Source: Rhodanobacter sp. B04 (GTDB taxonomy: Bacteria; Pseudomonadota; Gammaproteobacteria; Xanthomonadales; Rhodanobacteraceae). From it: DNA of 64,000 bases. The translations under genes were made by a program, and so were the position numbers. The stretch covers positions 124,001 through 188,000 of the forward strand of contig NZ_MUNV01000008.1 of assembly GCF_002001125.1 (NCBI RefSeq), given 5' to 3'. Positions 7,997 through 17,158 of the stretch are shown here, piece by piece. Under the pieces are notes generated by a model. The model ran no database searches. It was not told the origin of the DNA and saw only the letters and a program-made list of their open reading frames with translations. The stretch's first letter is position 1. Every line of letters starts with the position of its first letter.

Positions 7997-10900
7997 TCAA
8001 CCGTGCGAGTCATCCTTGTGCGCTTCATCAGCCGCGGCGGCCATCGGCTTGACTGCCTCATCGCGTGGTGCAGCCGGCGTAGCCGGGTGGGCGGGCTGAG
8101 CGAGCAGGTCGCCCTGCTTGGGCTGCGGTACGGCAGCGGTCGTTGGGGAGGGTACGTCAGCCGCAGTGGTCACGGCAGCTGCCGGCGTGTTGACCGTCGC
8201 TGGCTGGCTGATCGGGCTGGTTGCTGGAACGGCGATGGCTGCAGGCCGGACCTGGACAGCCGGTGCGACAACAACCGGGGTTGTTGGAGCGCTCACAACA
8301 GCTGCAGCTTGTGCTTCGGATGCGACAGGCGCAGCAGCAGGTACGACGACGGATGCGGGTACCGGCGCGCTCTCGCTGATCCGGTTGTTGGCTGCATCGG
8401 TGGTATGAGTGACGGCAGTGACGGTCGAGGGCTGTGGCGGCCGGTTGACCTGCGGCACGGGTGCAGCAGGAGCGGCGGGCGATGCTGCGTTGGCACGCTC
8501 GTCTGCTACGGCGACATTGGCTACCGGTCTGACCTGGTCAGGAATGGGCGGCAGGGTGGGCAGGTTGAACGCCGCAACGGCAGGTGTGGCGACCGCAACG
8601 GTCGCTGCAGGTGAGACGAGCGGCTTCTGTGGCTGACTGTTCGTCATCGTATCCGTTGCCGCAGCCTTTTCGGTCGGTGCCTCGGTTATCGGTGCCGCAG
8701 ACGTCTGCGCGTCCGGTTTGCGTGATTCAGGCAGTGCACCGACCGGTGCCGCCGCTTGAACAGGCATGGCGCTATTCGTGACGCTGGGACCGGCGATGGC
8801 AGCCGTTGTGCCTGCGGCCACGACAGCATCCGCTGATGGTGGCTGGCTGCGGGTGCGTGGCTGGTCGGCCTCGGCGGGGCTGATGGCCTCATCACGGTCT
8901 TCGTCGTCGAGCGCTTCCACGGCATCGAGATTCGTGCCGTTCGGCGCAGCTTCGTCATGACGACGGCGACGGCGACCGCCACGACGGCCGCGACGGCGCC
9001 GCGACTGGCTTCCATCAGTGTCTGCCGGCGTATCGGCAGAGTCCGGTGCCGTCGATTCCGGCAGCGGTGCGAGCAGCAGTTCGGCTTCCTTGGCGGCATC
9101 GCTTGGCGATACGGCTGCCGGGCGCTCGTTGCCGGCCGGACGTGGCGGACGCTCGGTCTTGGGCTGCTGCGGCGGATTGGGCTTGCGCTCAGTGCGTGCG
9201 GGGTTGTTCCCGTTTACGGCCGGCTTGGGCTGGCGTTCCGCCTTGGCTGCCGGAGCTTGCGTCTGCTGCTGCGGCTGGCGCGGCTGCTCGTTATTGCGTT
9301 GACGCGCGTTCTTCGGCTGCTGTGTCGGGTTTGATTTCGACGCAGGCTGCTGCGCGGATTCGCGCCGGGGCGATCGCTGCGTCGAGGTGTTCTGGGTATT
9401 GTTGCGACCCATGCGTTCGTCGCGGCGCTCGCGTGAATTGTCGTTGCCATCGGCACGCCGGGGCGCCGGCGTGGGCGCAGCCGGTTCGGCGCTGCGGAAC
9501 CAGCCCAACAGTCGCGAGATGACGCCGCCGGACGGGGCCGGTTGGGCTGCTGCCTGGGCAACCGCCGTCGGCTGGCGGCGGGCAACTGGCTGGGCTGCAG
9601 CGACGGGTGCGGCAACTTCCTCGCGCAACGGCGCCGGGCTGGACGGCACGATGCCGCTGACCGCCGGCTGTTCGCTGCTGCCCAGGGCCTGGCCCATCTT
9701 GGGCAGTTCGGCCGTTTCCACCGTGGTCAACCGCTCGTAGCTCGGTTTGCTGTGCTCGCCCATGTCGGCTTCGCGGATGCGCTGGATTTCGATATGTGGC
9801 GTTTCCAGCTTCTCGTCGGCGACGATCATCACGTGCACCTTGTGGCGCAGTTCGATCTCCACCACGCTGGCGCGCTTTTCGTTGAGCAGGAAGTTGGCCA
9901 CGCTGGTCGGGGCCTGCACCAGCACCTGGCCGGTATTGTCCTTCATCGCGTGTTCTTCGATGAGGCGCAGGGTCGACAGCGACAGCGATTCCACGCCGCG
10001 GATGTGGCCATGACCCTCGCAGCGCGGGCAGACGATCTGGGTCGCTTCGCCGAGGCTCGGGCGCAGGCGCTGACGCGACATCTCGAGCAGGCCAAAGCGC
10101 GAGATGCGGCCGATCTGCACGCGGGCACGATCGAGCTTCAGCGCTTCCTTCAGGCGATCTTCCACTTCGCGCTGGTGCTTGGGGCTGTCCATGTCGATGA
10201 AATCGATCACGATCAGGCCGCCGGCGTCACGGATGCGCGCCTGGCGGGCGATTTCCACCGCGGCCTCGCAATTCGTGTTGAACGCGGTCTCCTCGATGTC
10301 GCTGCCCTTGGTGGCCTTGGAGGAGTTGATGTCGATCGCGGTCAGCGCTTCGGTCTGGTCGATCACGATCGAGCCGCCGGAGGGCAGGCGAACCTGGCGG
10401 TCGAACGCGCTCTCGATCTGCGTCTCGATCTGGTAACGCGTGAACAGCGGAGTGTCGTCCTTGTACAGCTTGAGTTTGCGCAGCGCGTTTGGCATCACCT
10501 GCTGCATGAAGTCGCGGGCGTCGTTGTACAGCGACTCCTCGTCGATCAGGATCTCGCCGATGTCGCTGCGCAGGTAGTCGCGCAGGGCGCGGATGAACAG
10601 CTTCGATTCCTGGTAAATCAGGAAGGGCGCCTTTTGCTTGTTGGCCGCCTCGGAGATCGATTTCCACAGCTGCAGCAGGTAATCGAGATCCCACTGCAGC
10701 TCCTCGGCGTCGCGGCCAAGGCCGGCGGTGCGCACGATCAGACCGACATCGTCGGGTACGGTAACGTGCTCCAGCGCTTCCTTCAGCGCCTGCCGATCCT
10801 CGCCCTCGATCCGGCGCGAAACGCCGCCGGCCTTAGGGTTGTTCGGCATCAGCACCATGTAGCGGCCGGCAAGGCTGATGAAGGTGGTCAGGGCGGCGCC

Positions 10901-11233
10901 CTTGTTGCCGCGCTCTTCCTTCTCGACCTGAACGACGACTTCCTGGCCTTCCTTGATAAGCTCCCGGATGTTCGCCTTGTGCGGATCCAGGCCTGCCGTG
11001 AAGTACTCACGGGAAATTTCTTTCAGCGGCAGGAAACCGTGGCGTTCGGCGCCGTATTCGACGAAGCAGGCTTCGAGCGAAGCCTCGACACGGGTGATGC
11101 GACCTTTGTAAATATTGGACTTTTTCTGTTCCCGCGAAGGGATTTCGATGTCCAGGTCGTACAGGTTCTGGCCATCGACAATGGCCACGCGCAACTCTTC
11201 ACGCTGAGTCGCGTTGATCAACATACGTTTCAT
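7997..11233 (-). CDS. rne: Ribonuclease E
   Basis: RNase E is the main endonuclease of mRNA decay and of tRNA/rRNA processing, and the scaffold of the degradosome at the inner membrane. The 1078-residue protein starts [10 protein letters not shown]. It has an S1 domain (about 35-120), the RNase E/G catalytic core with ALTAIDINS and VIDFIDM, and the Zn-link CPRC near residue 405. The last 500 residues or so are disordered and rich in Pro, Ala, Gln and Arg, with an Arg cluster ([15 protein letters not shown]) suited to RNA binding. Sixteen extra codons upstream of 11233 were rejected because MKRMLIN is the family start. Confidence 0.96.
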   Translation of the reverse strand: MKRMLINATQREELRVAIVDGQNLYDLDIEIPSREQKKSNIYKGRITRVEASLEACFVEYGAERHGFLPLKEISREYFTAGLDPHKANIRELIKEGQEVVVQVEKEERGNKGAALTTFISLAGRYMVLMPNNPKAGGVSRRIEGEDRQALKEALEHVTVPDDVGLIVRTAGLGRDAEELQWDLDYLLQLWKSISEAANKQKAPFLIYQESKLFIRALRDYLRSDIGEILIDEESLYNDARDFMQQVMPNALRKLKLYKDDTPLFTRYQIETQIESAFDRQVRLPSGGSIVIDQTEALTAIDINSSKATKGSDIEETAFNTNCEAAVEIARQARIRDAGGLIVIDFIDMDSPKHQREVEDRLKEALKLDRARVQIGRISRFGLLEMSRQRLRPSLGEATQIVCPRCEGHGHIRGVESLSLSTLRLIEEHAMKDNTGQVLVQAPTSVANFLLNEKRASVVEIELRHKVHVMIVADEKLETPHIEIQRIREADMGEHSKPSYERLTTVETAELPKMGQALGSSEQPAVSGIVPSSPAPLREEVAAPVAAAQPVARRQPTAVAQAAAQPAPSGGVISRLLGWFRSAEPAAPTPAPRRADGNDNSRERRDERMGRNNTQNTSTQRSPRRESAQQPASKSNPTQQPKNARQRNNEQPRQPQQQTQAPAAKAERQPKPAVNGNNPARTERKPNPPQQPKTERPPRPAGNERPAAVSPSDAAKEAELLLAPLPESTAPDSADTPADTDGSQSRRRRGRRGGRRRRRHDEAAPNGTNLDAVEALDDEDRDEAISPAEADQPRTRSQPPSADAVVAAGTTAAIAGPSVTNSAMPVQAAAPVGALPESRKPDAQTSAAPITEAPTEKAAATDTMTNSQPQKPLVSPAATVAVATPAVAAFNLPTLPPIPDQVRPVANVAVADERANAASPAAPAAPVPQVNRPPQPSTVTAVTHTTDAANNRISESAPVPASVVVPAAAPVASEAQAAAVVSAPTTPVVVAPAVQVRPAAIAVPATSPISQPATVNTPAAAVTTAADVPSPTTAAVPQPKQGDLLAQPAHPATPAAPRDEAVKPMAAAADEAHKDDSHG

Positions 11234-11565
11234 GCTAGTTATCCTCGGCTTGCCGCGCGTCGCGTGCCACGGTGGCGCCACAATGGCGGCCTGCCGGGGA
11301 TCGCGCCGCTGCGGTAAAGCGGCAAAAAAACGGCACCGTTACCGGTGTCGGGATGATTCGGTCAGCTGCGCCTGCCGCCCCGATACCTCAATGGCATCGG
11401 ACAAACGGCAGCCCGAACCGTTACGATGAAAGGGAGCCGCGACCGGCCGCCAAGGCAACCGGCGCAATCCTCGCCGACGTTACGGGCGGGCACTCGACCC
11501 GATCCAGACATCGATGGGCAGAATGTAGCGCCCACCGAGTATCCTATTTCAGCAGGTTTTTTTCA
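11234..11565. other. Divergent rne/rluC intergenic region
   Basis: This 332-bp gap separates the divergent rne and rluC starts. It should hold both promoters and the long rne 5' untranslated region, which in other gammaproteobacteria mediates rne autoregulation. A hairpin (CGGCACCG/CGGTGTCG) is visible near 11335. No convincing gene is seen; the frame open from 11272 is an upstream extension of rluC. Confidence 0.5.
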
Positions 11566-12564
11566 ATGCAGACGGTAACTTCCCCCGACGCACCTCACGG
11601 TGTACGTCAAGTCGAGATTGGCCCCGAGCGAGACGGGCAGCGCATCGACAACGCGCTGGTGACCATGCTCAAAGGTGTACCGAAGAGCATGATTTACCGG
11701 CTGTTGCGCACCGGTCAGGTGCGCGTGAACGGCAAGCGGGCAAAGCCGGACACCCGTCTCACAGCTGGTGATATGCTGCGAATTCCGCCCGTACGAGTGG
11801 CCGAACGGCCCGAAGGCAACGCACCGGCCACGGGCCTGGTCGCCTCGGTGGCTGACGCCATCATTTTCGAAGACAAGCACTTCCTGGTCATCGACAAGCC
11901 GGCCGGGGTGGCCAGTCATGGCGGTAGCGGGGTCAGCCATGGCGCGATCGAGCTGCTGCGGGCCGCAAGGCCACAGGAGCACATGGAACTGGTGCACCGG
12001 CTGGATCGCGATACCAGCGGCGTGCTGGTCTTCGCCAAGACGCGGGCCGGGTTGACCGGCCTGCAGGCGGCGATTCGTGCCGGCGAAGTCACCAAACAAT
12101 ATCTGTGCCTGATGCTCGGTCACCCGTCCAAGGCCAAGTTCGATGTCAACGCGCCGCTGCTGAAATCCGTACTGCAGGGCGGCGAGCGCATGGTGCGGGT
12201 GGCAGACAACGGCAAGCCGTCGCTGACGTTTTTCCGCGAAATGGAGCAGTACCCCGGTGCCCGCCTGATGCAGGCCACCCTGGGTACCGGACGGACCCAC
12301 CAGATCCGCGTGCATGCCGCGCACATCGGCCATCCATTGGCTGGTGATCCGAAGTACGGCGACAAGGAGATGAACAAGCGTTTCCGCGAGATGGGCCTGA
12401 ACCGGATGTTCCTGCACGCCGCGCACATGAGCTTCGAGCTGGACGGGCGCGCCTACAGCTTTTCCGCACCGCTGCCGGATGACCTGAAAGATTTTCTCGA
12501 TGCGCTCTCAGTCAAGGGCAAGCGACTGGTCTACACACGGGACAAGTCGCGCACGGACTTCTGA
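11566..12564 (+). CDS. rluC: 23S rRNA pseudouridine synthase RluC
   Basis: This RluA-family enzyme of 332 residues modifies uridines 955, 2504 and 2580 (E. coli numbering) of 23S rRNA. An S4 RNA-binding domain (about 25-80) precedes the synthase domain. The catalytic aspartate is Asp147 in HRLDRDTSG, with later conserved GRTHQIRVH. The open frame reaches 98 codons further upstream, but MQTVTSPDAPHGVRQV is the sensible start and the extra part lies in the rne promoter region. The divergent rne-rluC pair is the usual arrangement. Confidence 0.93.
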   Translation: MQTVTSPDAPHGVRQVEIGPERDGQRIDNALVTMLKGVPKSMIYRLLRTGQVRVNGKRAKPDTRLTAGDMLRIPPVRVAERPEGNAPATGLVASVADAIIFEDKHFLVIDKPAGVASHGGSGVSHGAIELLRAARPQEHMELVHRLDRDTSGVLVFAKTRAGLTGLQAAIRAGEVTKQYLCLMLGHPSKAKFDVNAPLLKSVLQGGERMVRVADNGKPSLTFFREMEQYPGARLMQATLGTGRTHQIRVHAAHIGHPLAGDPKYGDKEMNKRFREMGLNRMFLHAAHMSFELDGRAYSFSAPLPDDLKDFLDALSVKGKRLVYTRDKSRTDF

Positions 12565-12906
12565 TCAGCGCGCCAGCAGCGCTTCGACCCGCGCGGCGCA
12601 GATGAAGTCGTTCAGCGACAGGCCGCCTACGTCGTGGGTCGACCACAGCAGCTGGCAATGGCCGTAGCCGGCTTCGATATCCGGGTGATGATCCTCGTGG
12701 TTGGCCATGAAGCCGACCGCGTTGATGAAGCCCAGCGTATGGCGGAAGTCGGCGAACCTGAAATCCTTGACGATGGCGTGGCCATCGGCGTGCAGCTGCC
12801 AGCCCGGCACCTGTTGGAGAAAGTCATTGATCTGCGCGGCATCGAGCGCATGTTCCTTGCCCTTGCGCGGTTGGCAGTGCAGGGTAGCCAGGTCGTTGGC
12901 GTTCAT
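12565..12906 (-). CDS. phhB: 4a-hydroxytetrahydrobiopterin dehydratase
   Basis: Pterin-4a-carbinolamine dehydratase recycles the pterin cofactor after phenylalanine hydroxylation. The 113-residue protein carries the motif region ANHEDHHPDIEAGYGHCQLLWSTHDVGGLSLND, here split by eye into HEDHHPD and THDVGGL; these histidines form the active site. GGAG six bases before the ATG at 12906 supports MNANDLATLH; ATG 12918 is an alternative. No phenylalanine hydroxylase gene is nearby. It is convergent with rluC (stops adjacent) and divergent from nfuA. Confidence 0.9.
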   Translation of the reverse strand: MNANDLATLHCQPRKGKEHALDAAQINDFLQQVPGWQLHADGHAIVKDFRFADFRHTLGFINAVGFMANHEDHHPDIEAGYGHCQLLWSTHDVGGLSLNDFICAARVEALLAR

Positions 12907-13061
12907 GTGGATCTCCATGAGTGCTGAAAGTCTAAAGGATGCGCAGGGTCGAAGTTGCGCGCGCAAAAGTCAAAGCGCGCACCAGACTTGAAACAGGACT
13001 AAAATGGTGCTGTTTCGCTGGCGAGGTTTGCCAGCACCCGTTTGGCGTCCTTGGAGCAGGC

Positions 13062-13670
13062 ATGATCGATATTTCCGAACGCGCGCAGCAGCACTTCCTG
13101 CGGCTTCTTTCACAACAGGGCATCGATGATCTGGGCATCCGGTTGCGGGTAACGGCTGCCGGTACCGCGGCGGCCAACTGCGAGCTGGAGTTCTGTGAGG
13201 CGGCCGATCTCGCTGGCGGCGAGTGGACGATCGAGTGCGCCGGCTTTCTTTTCCATATTGATGGCGACAGCGCCAGCTGGCTGGACCATGCCACGATCGA
13301 TTACGAGCCGAATGCCACTGGCGGTCAACTCAATATCCGCGCGCCGCGGATCAAGGGCGACGTACCTGGCGTTGAAGCCGGCCTGATCGAACGTGTGCGC
13401 TATGTCCTGGAATCGGAGGTCAATCCCCGGTTGGCCTCGCACGGCGGCCGGGTCACCTTGCTGGAGATCGACGCCGACGGTGCGGTGCTGCTGCAGTTCG
13501 GCGGTGGCTGCCACGGTTGTGGCATGGTCGACGTGACGCTGAAGCAGGGCGTGGAAAAGACCTTGCGCGAGCGAGTGCCCGAAATCACTGCGGTACGTGA
13601 TGCGACCGATCATGCCTCCGGGCAGAAGCCGTATTACAACAAGGCTGAAGGCAAGTCCGCGATCGCCTGA
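13062..13670 (+). CDS. nfuA: Fe-S biogenesis protein NfuA
   Basis: NfuA is a [4Fe-4S] cluster carrier that delivers clusters to target apoproteins under stress. The 202-residue protein has an N-terminal degenerate A-type domain (about 1-100) and a C-terminal Nfu domain with the cluster-binding Cys150-x-x-Cys153 in GGGCHGCGM. The start MIDISERAQQHF matches the family, and GGAG lies seven bases before it; the frame is open 41 codons further upstream. A strong hairpin terminator follows. Confidence 0.94.
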   Translation: MIDISERAQQHFLRLLSQQGIDDLGIRLRVTAAGTAAANCELEFCEAADLAGGEWTIECAGFLFHIDGDSASWLDHATIDYEPNATGGQLNIRAPRIKGDVPGVEAGLIERVRYVLESEVNPRLASHGGRVTLLEIDADGAVLLQFGGGCHGCGMVDVTLKQGVEKTLRERVPEITAVRDATDHASGQKPYYNKAEGKSAIA

Positions 13671-13690
13671 GCCGGCCTTGCGAATCAACC

Positions 13691-13726
13691 AAAAGCAAAG
13701 GCCCGCTGCAGCGGGCCTTTGCTTTT
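13691..13726. terminator. Bidirectional terminator between nfuA and the cytochrome genes
   Basis: A perfect 36-base palindrome (AAAAGCAAAGGCCCGCTG and its complement) has A/T runs at both ends. It serves nfuA and the convergent cytochrome operon. Confidence 0.9.
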
Positions 13727-13747
13727 ATGTCATCAGATCAAGTGGAC

Positions 13748-14101
13748 TTATTTGTCGCCGCTGATGTGACCCTGCAGCGTGTCGAGTTTGGTCGGCAGGC
13801 CGGAGAAGTACGCGGCGACGTCCTCGATGTCCTGGTCGGACAGGGTGGCCACCATGCCCTTCATGATCGGGTTGTCACGCTGGCCGTCCTTGTACTCATG
13901 CAGTACATGCTGCAGGTAGGTGTTGTACTGGCCAGCCAGGCGCGGGTACTGTGGATCGACGGCATTGCCATCGACACCGTGGCAGGCGAAGCAGGTGGCA
14001 GCCTTCTGCTTGCCGTTTTCGGCATTGCCGCTGGCCATCAAATGGGTGGAAGCGAGCACCAGCATGGCGCCGAATGACATCAGGGAAAGCGCACGTTTCA
14101 T
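13748..14101 (-). CDS. Small c-type cytochrome (c4/c5-like monohaem)
   Basis: This periplasmic electron carrier of 117 residues has a Sec signal peptide (KRALSLMSFGAMLVLAST, cleavage near residue 25) and one haem site, Cys37-x-x-Cys40-His41. The distal methionine is probably in NPIMKGMVATLSD. The late segment DQDIEDVAAYFSGLP matches the class I cytochrome C-terminal helix. AAGGA precedes the ATG at 14101. It is 18 bases downstream of a similar cytochrome gene, and the two form an operon of tandem single-domain cytochromes. Confidence 0.88.
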   Translation of the reverse strand: MKRALSLMSFGAMLVLASTHLMASGNAENGKQKAATCFACHGVDGNAVDPQYPRLAGQYNTYLQHVLHEYKDGQRDNPIMKGMVATLSDQDIEDVAAYFSGLPTKLDTLQGHISGDK

Positions 14102-14119
14102 GCGGAGGGTCCTTGGCAA

Positions 14120-14443
14120 CTACTTGGCGAGGCTGGAAAGGTAGGCGGCAATGTTCTGAATGTCCGTATCGGACAGACTCTGCGCCTGTGCATCCATGGT
14201 CGGATGCGTGCGGCCGCCACTCTGGTAACCATGCAGCGCATTGATGATGTATTGCTCGTTCTGCCCGGCAATCTTTGGCACCGGATACTGCGGGTAGGCG
14301 TTGGTGTAACCGGGCACACCGTGGCAACCAGCGCACGTATAGATCAGTTTGCGCCCGGCGGCCTTGTCGCCTTCGGCGTGTGCGCTGGCAGTGGCGAAGA
14401 AGGCTGTGGCCACGGCCAGGCCCAGCAATTGCAGTCGAGTCAT
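14120..14443 (-). CDS. Small c-type cytochrome (upstream gene of the pair)
   Basis: This 107-residue periplasmic monohaem cytochrome has a signal peptide ending ATASAHA and the haem motif Cys37-AG-Cys40-His41. HPTMDAQAQSLSD supplies the likely Met ligand. The C-terminal helix is DTDIQNIAAYLSSL. It shares length, motif spacing and overall plan with the next gene, which suggests an old tandem duplication equivalent to the two halves of cytochrome c4. The start ATG at 14443 was chosen because GGGA lies nine bases upstream; ATG 14452 is possible. Confidence 0.87.
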   Translation of the reverse strand: MTRLQLLGLAVATAFFATASAHAEGDKAAGRKLIYTCAGCHGVPGYTNAYPQYPVPKIAGQNEQYIINALHGYQSGGRTHPTMDAQAQSLSDTDIQNIAAYLSSLAK

Positions 14444-14622
14444 CGAGATCATTCCCACGAGTGCGACGGGTACAGGGTGATATAAGTCGGCAAGTATAGA
14501 CGTTGCATTCACGCGTGAACAACATTCAGCTTTGCCGTGGCCAATGTTCGTGCAGCGCTTACTCACCACCGTTGTGTGCGTGCTCCTTCGCCCGCGGTGA
14601 TGGCCGCCCCTAGCGAATGCCA

Positions 14623-14652
14623 TTGATGCCGTGACCACAAGCCCCATATACT
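14623..14652 (+). promoter_or_regulatory. Sigma-70-like promoter of ssrA
   Basis: TTGATG at 14623-14628 and TATACT at 14647-14652 are separated by 18 bases. They sit about 20 bases before the mature tmRNA 5' end, which leaves room for a short precursor leader. Confidence 0.65.
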
Positions 14653-14675
14653 TGTCGGGTCATATCGTTTTCCCC

Positions 14676-15030
<355 letters not shown>

Positions 15031-15083
15031 GTCCTATCGACAGGTTAGCAGTAAACCGCTGATCTGTCGAGCTTTTTCTGGTT

Positions 15084-15135
15084 AAAACGATACTCAAAAC
15101 GCCCTTTAGACAGGTATCGTTTTGGGTATCGTTTT
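15084..15135. repeat. Left-end integrase arm-type repeats
   Basis: GGTATCGTTTT occurs at 15113-15123 and 15125-15135, with starts 12 bp apart. An inverted near copy (AAAACGATACTC) lies at 15084-15095. The last copy abuts the integrase ATG. The same 12-bp-spaced pair recurs at the other end of the element. Confidence 0.6.
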
Positions 15136-16797
15136 ATGCCAAAGCCCCACTTTTTGCGCCGCCCCTCGGGCCTCTATGTGCGCTTCCTGATACCGCTCGA
15201 TTGTCGCGCCGCCTTCGGTAGGCGCTATCTCGTGCGCAGCCTTGGCAACCTCGCCGGCGATGCCGCCAGGCTGACCGCTGCCCAATTTGGTTACAATCTA
15301 GCGCAGTCAATTGGCGCACTGCGCGCAGGGATGCCGATGGTCAAGAAACGCAAAACACTACCCGGCCCGATGATGCTCAAGCATGGCGTGGGCTATGCGC
15401 CGCTGGCCTCATCGCTGCCGCCCCCTGAAGCACTGGCGGATGAGGTTGACCCGTTTGCGCCTGGCGATCACACACCCCCGCCGGTGCGCATTCAAAACGG
15501 CGCGGGCGATGAAGTGTTTCACTACACCCAGCAAATGGGGCCGGATGGGACGTTTACCCTGACCACGGACGGCACGGAAGAAGATCACAGGCGGGCGATG
15601 GAAATGGCTGCGCAAATGGCCGTCCATTTTCATGGCGCCGTGGCGCCGGCCGCCCCGGTTCAATCCGCGCGCCCGTCGCCCCTGTTGTCAGTAAACATCC
15701 CGCTTTTTCTGACCCAGTTTCGACAGAAAAAGCCTTCTGCCGCCAACATCCTGGACACGACTTTTACGCTGCGTATCCTGTTGTCCGTGGTCGGGGATAA
15801 GCCAGTGCGGGATGTAGAAGCGACCGACATGGATAAGTTTCTCGATGCCATCCAACACTGGCCGCCCAATGCGACCAAGCAGGCAGCTTTTAAGGATCTG
15901 ACACCTGCTGCCATCGTGAAGAAGGCAAAGAAGCTCGGCGGCCGAGTGATTTCCCAACGCACCCAGGAGAAGCATCTCGATAGCTTGCGCAAATTTTTCA
16001 AATGGTGCGTGAGGCGGAAGGAGCTCGATGATAATCCCGCCGCTGGTCTTCATGTGATGACCCGGGCGGAAGAAGAAACCCGGACGCGCCGGGCGTTCTC
16101 GGATGCTGAACTGGCAACGATTTTTGACCCCGAGCGCCGCGCCAAGCATTGCGATACGCCCAGCCGGTGGTGGCTTCCGCTCCTGGCGCTCTACACCGGA
16201 GCGCGAGCCCAGGAGCTGGCCCAACTTCGCGCGGCAGATGTTGAGGAGGTGGCGGGTATCTGGGGGTTACATATCACCGCCGCCGGGGAAGGGCAGCACC
16301 TGAAAAATGCGCAGTCGCGCCGGTTCGTGCCGCTCCATCCCGCGCTGATTGCTGCTGGCTTGCTCGACTATCGAGCGGATGCGATCGCGGCGGGTGCTGA
16401 TCGGCTTTTTCCGGGTCTAGGCGCCAAGCCTGGCGACACTGTTGGCGACTGGTTCAACCGCACCTATTTGCGTTCGGTGTGCGGCTTCGACGCGGGCCAG
16501 GTTTTTCATTGCTTTAGGCATTCTTTCAGCACGAAAGCCGACCGCGCCGGGGTCTCAGAAGCAAGAATTGCGCGGATCACGGGGCACAGCACTGGCGGTT
16601 CCATCCTACGCGAGCACTACATCGACGCGCCGAGCCTCTTGGAACGACTGGCGACCGTTAGCGCCGTGGTCTTCGATCTGCCGCCTGTGGCCCCGTATGC
16701 CGCGGGCCGTTTCGCCGCCTTCTTCACCAAGCATAAGAAGGTCCAGCGCCGCAAAGCGGCGGTGGACGGTCGTGCCAGACGCAGCAGTAAAGCCTGA
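15136..16797 (+). CDS. int: Tyrosine-type site-specific integrase
   Basis: This 553-residue recombinase should integrate and excise the element at ssrA. The N-terminus resembles the DUF6538-type arm-binding region (HFLRRPSGLYVRFLIP). A core-binding SAM-like domain lies around residues 190-300. The catalytic domain shows Arg in YTGARAQELAQL, HxxR as HCFRHSF, a following GHS, and the tyrosine in LREHYID. The ATG at 15136 directly abuts a repeat, with no clear Shine-Dalgarno sequence, so translation may be weak or controlled by integrase binding. A Lys/Arg-rich tail ends the protein. Confidence 0.92.
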   Translation: MPKPHFLRRPSGLYVRFLIPLDCRAAFGRRYLVRSLGNLAGDAARLTAAQFGYNLAQSIGALRAGMPMVKKRKTLPGPMMLKHGVGYAPLASSLPPPEALADEVDPFAPGDHTPPPVRIQNGAGDEVFHYTQQMGPDGTFTLTTDGTEEDHRRAMEMAAQMAVHFHGAVAPAAPVQSARPSPLLSVNIPLFLTQFRQKKPSAANILDTTFTLRILLSVVGDKPVRDVEATDMDKFLDAIQHWPPNATKQAAFKDLTPAAIVKKAKKLGGRVISQRTQEKHLDSLRKFFKWCVRRKELDDNPAAGLHVMTRAEEETRTRRAFSDAELATIFDPERRAKHCDTPSRWWLPLLALYTGARAQELAQLRAADVEEVAGIWGLHITAAGEGQHLKNAQSRRFVPLHPALIAAGLLDYRADAIAAGADRLFPGLGAKPGDTVGDWFNRTYLRSVCGFDAGQVFHCFRHSFSTKADRAGVSEARIARITGHSTGGSILREHYIDAPSLLERLATVSAVVFDLPPVAPYAAGRFAAFFTKHKKVQRRKAAVDGRARRSSKA

Positions 16798-16956
16798 CCC
16801 GCGCCCCCGGCACGGCACGGCCTAGGCCGTGCTCCGCCGCTCTTGTCCCTAGTGGTGGGGTGTGGGGCGCCGCCCCACCTGAACCCACGCGCTGGGCTTG
16901 GCCCAGCTGCTTTTTCGTCCCATCAAAAAAAGTGCGCGCTGCCGGCGCGTCTCTTT

Positions 16957-17107
16957 TCTAAAGCTTTTGTCTAGAGCTTAAAATCTAAAGCTGTTATCTA
17001 TGGAACCCGGAAAGCCAAGCCCAGCAATGGTTTCCAGGCATTCAAATAGCAACTGTTCCCCCCACCCGTAGCAACTATTCCCCCTTTTCGTAGCAACTAT
17101 TCCCCCC
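16957..17107. other. Putative vegetative origin: AT-rich 13-mers plus 22-bp iterons
   Basis: Three near-identical AT-rich repeats beginning TCTAAAGCT or TCTAGAGCT start at 16957, 16970 and 16984 (13-14 bp apart). About 60 bases later three copies of TAGCAACTATTCCCCC (first copy with one change) start at 17047, 17069 and 17091, exactly 22 bp apart. This is the layout of an iteron origin with a DNA-unwinding element. It lies directly upstream of a TrfA-like initiator gene. GC-rich hairpins (TGGGGC/GCCCCA, CTGGGC/GCCCAG) fill 16860-16910. Confidence 0.7.
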
Positions 17108-17158
17108 TCGGGGGCTTCCGGCCAGCCGAAAATTCACTACAACCTAGGAGAGGGCGGC

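Noticed and set aside
9542-11317. 591-codon plus-strand frame opposite rne
   Set aside because: Antisense to the conserved RNase E catalytic core; no recognisable protein features.
17047-17107. Regular short repeats considered as a CRISPR array
   Set aside because: Only three units, with 6-bp gaps and no spacer-sized unique sequence; they fit replication iterons.
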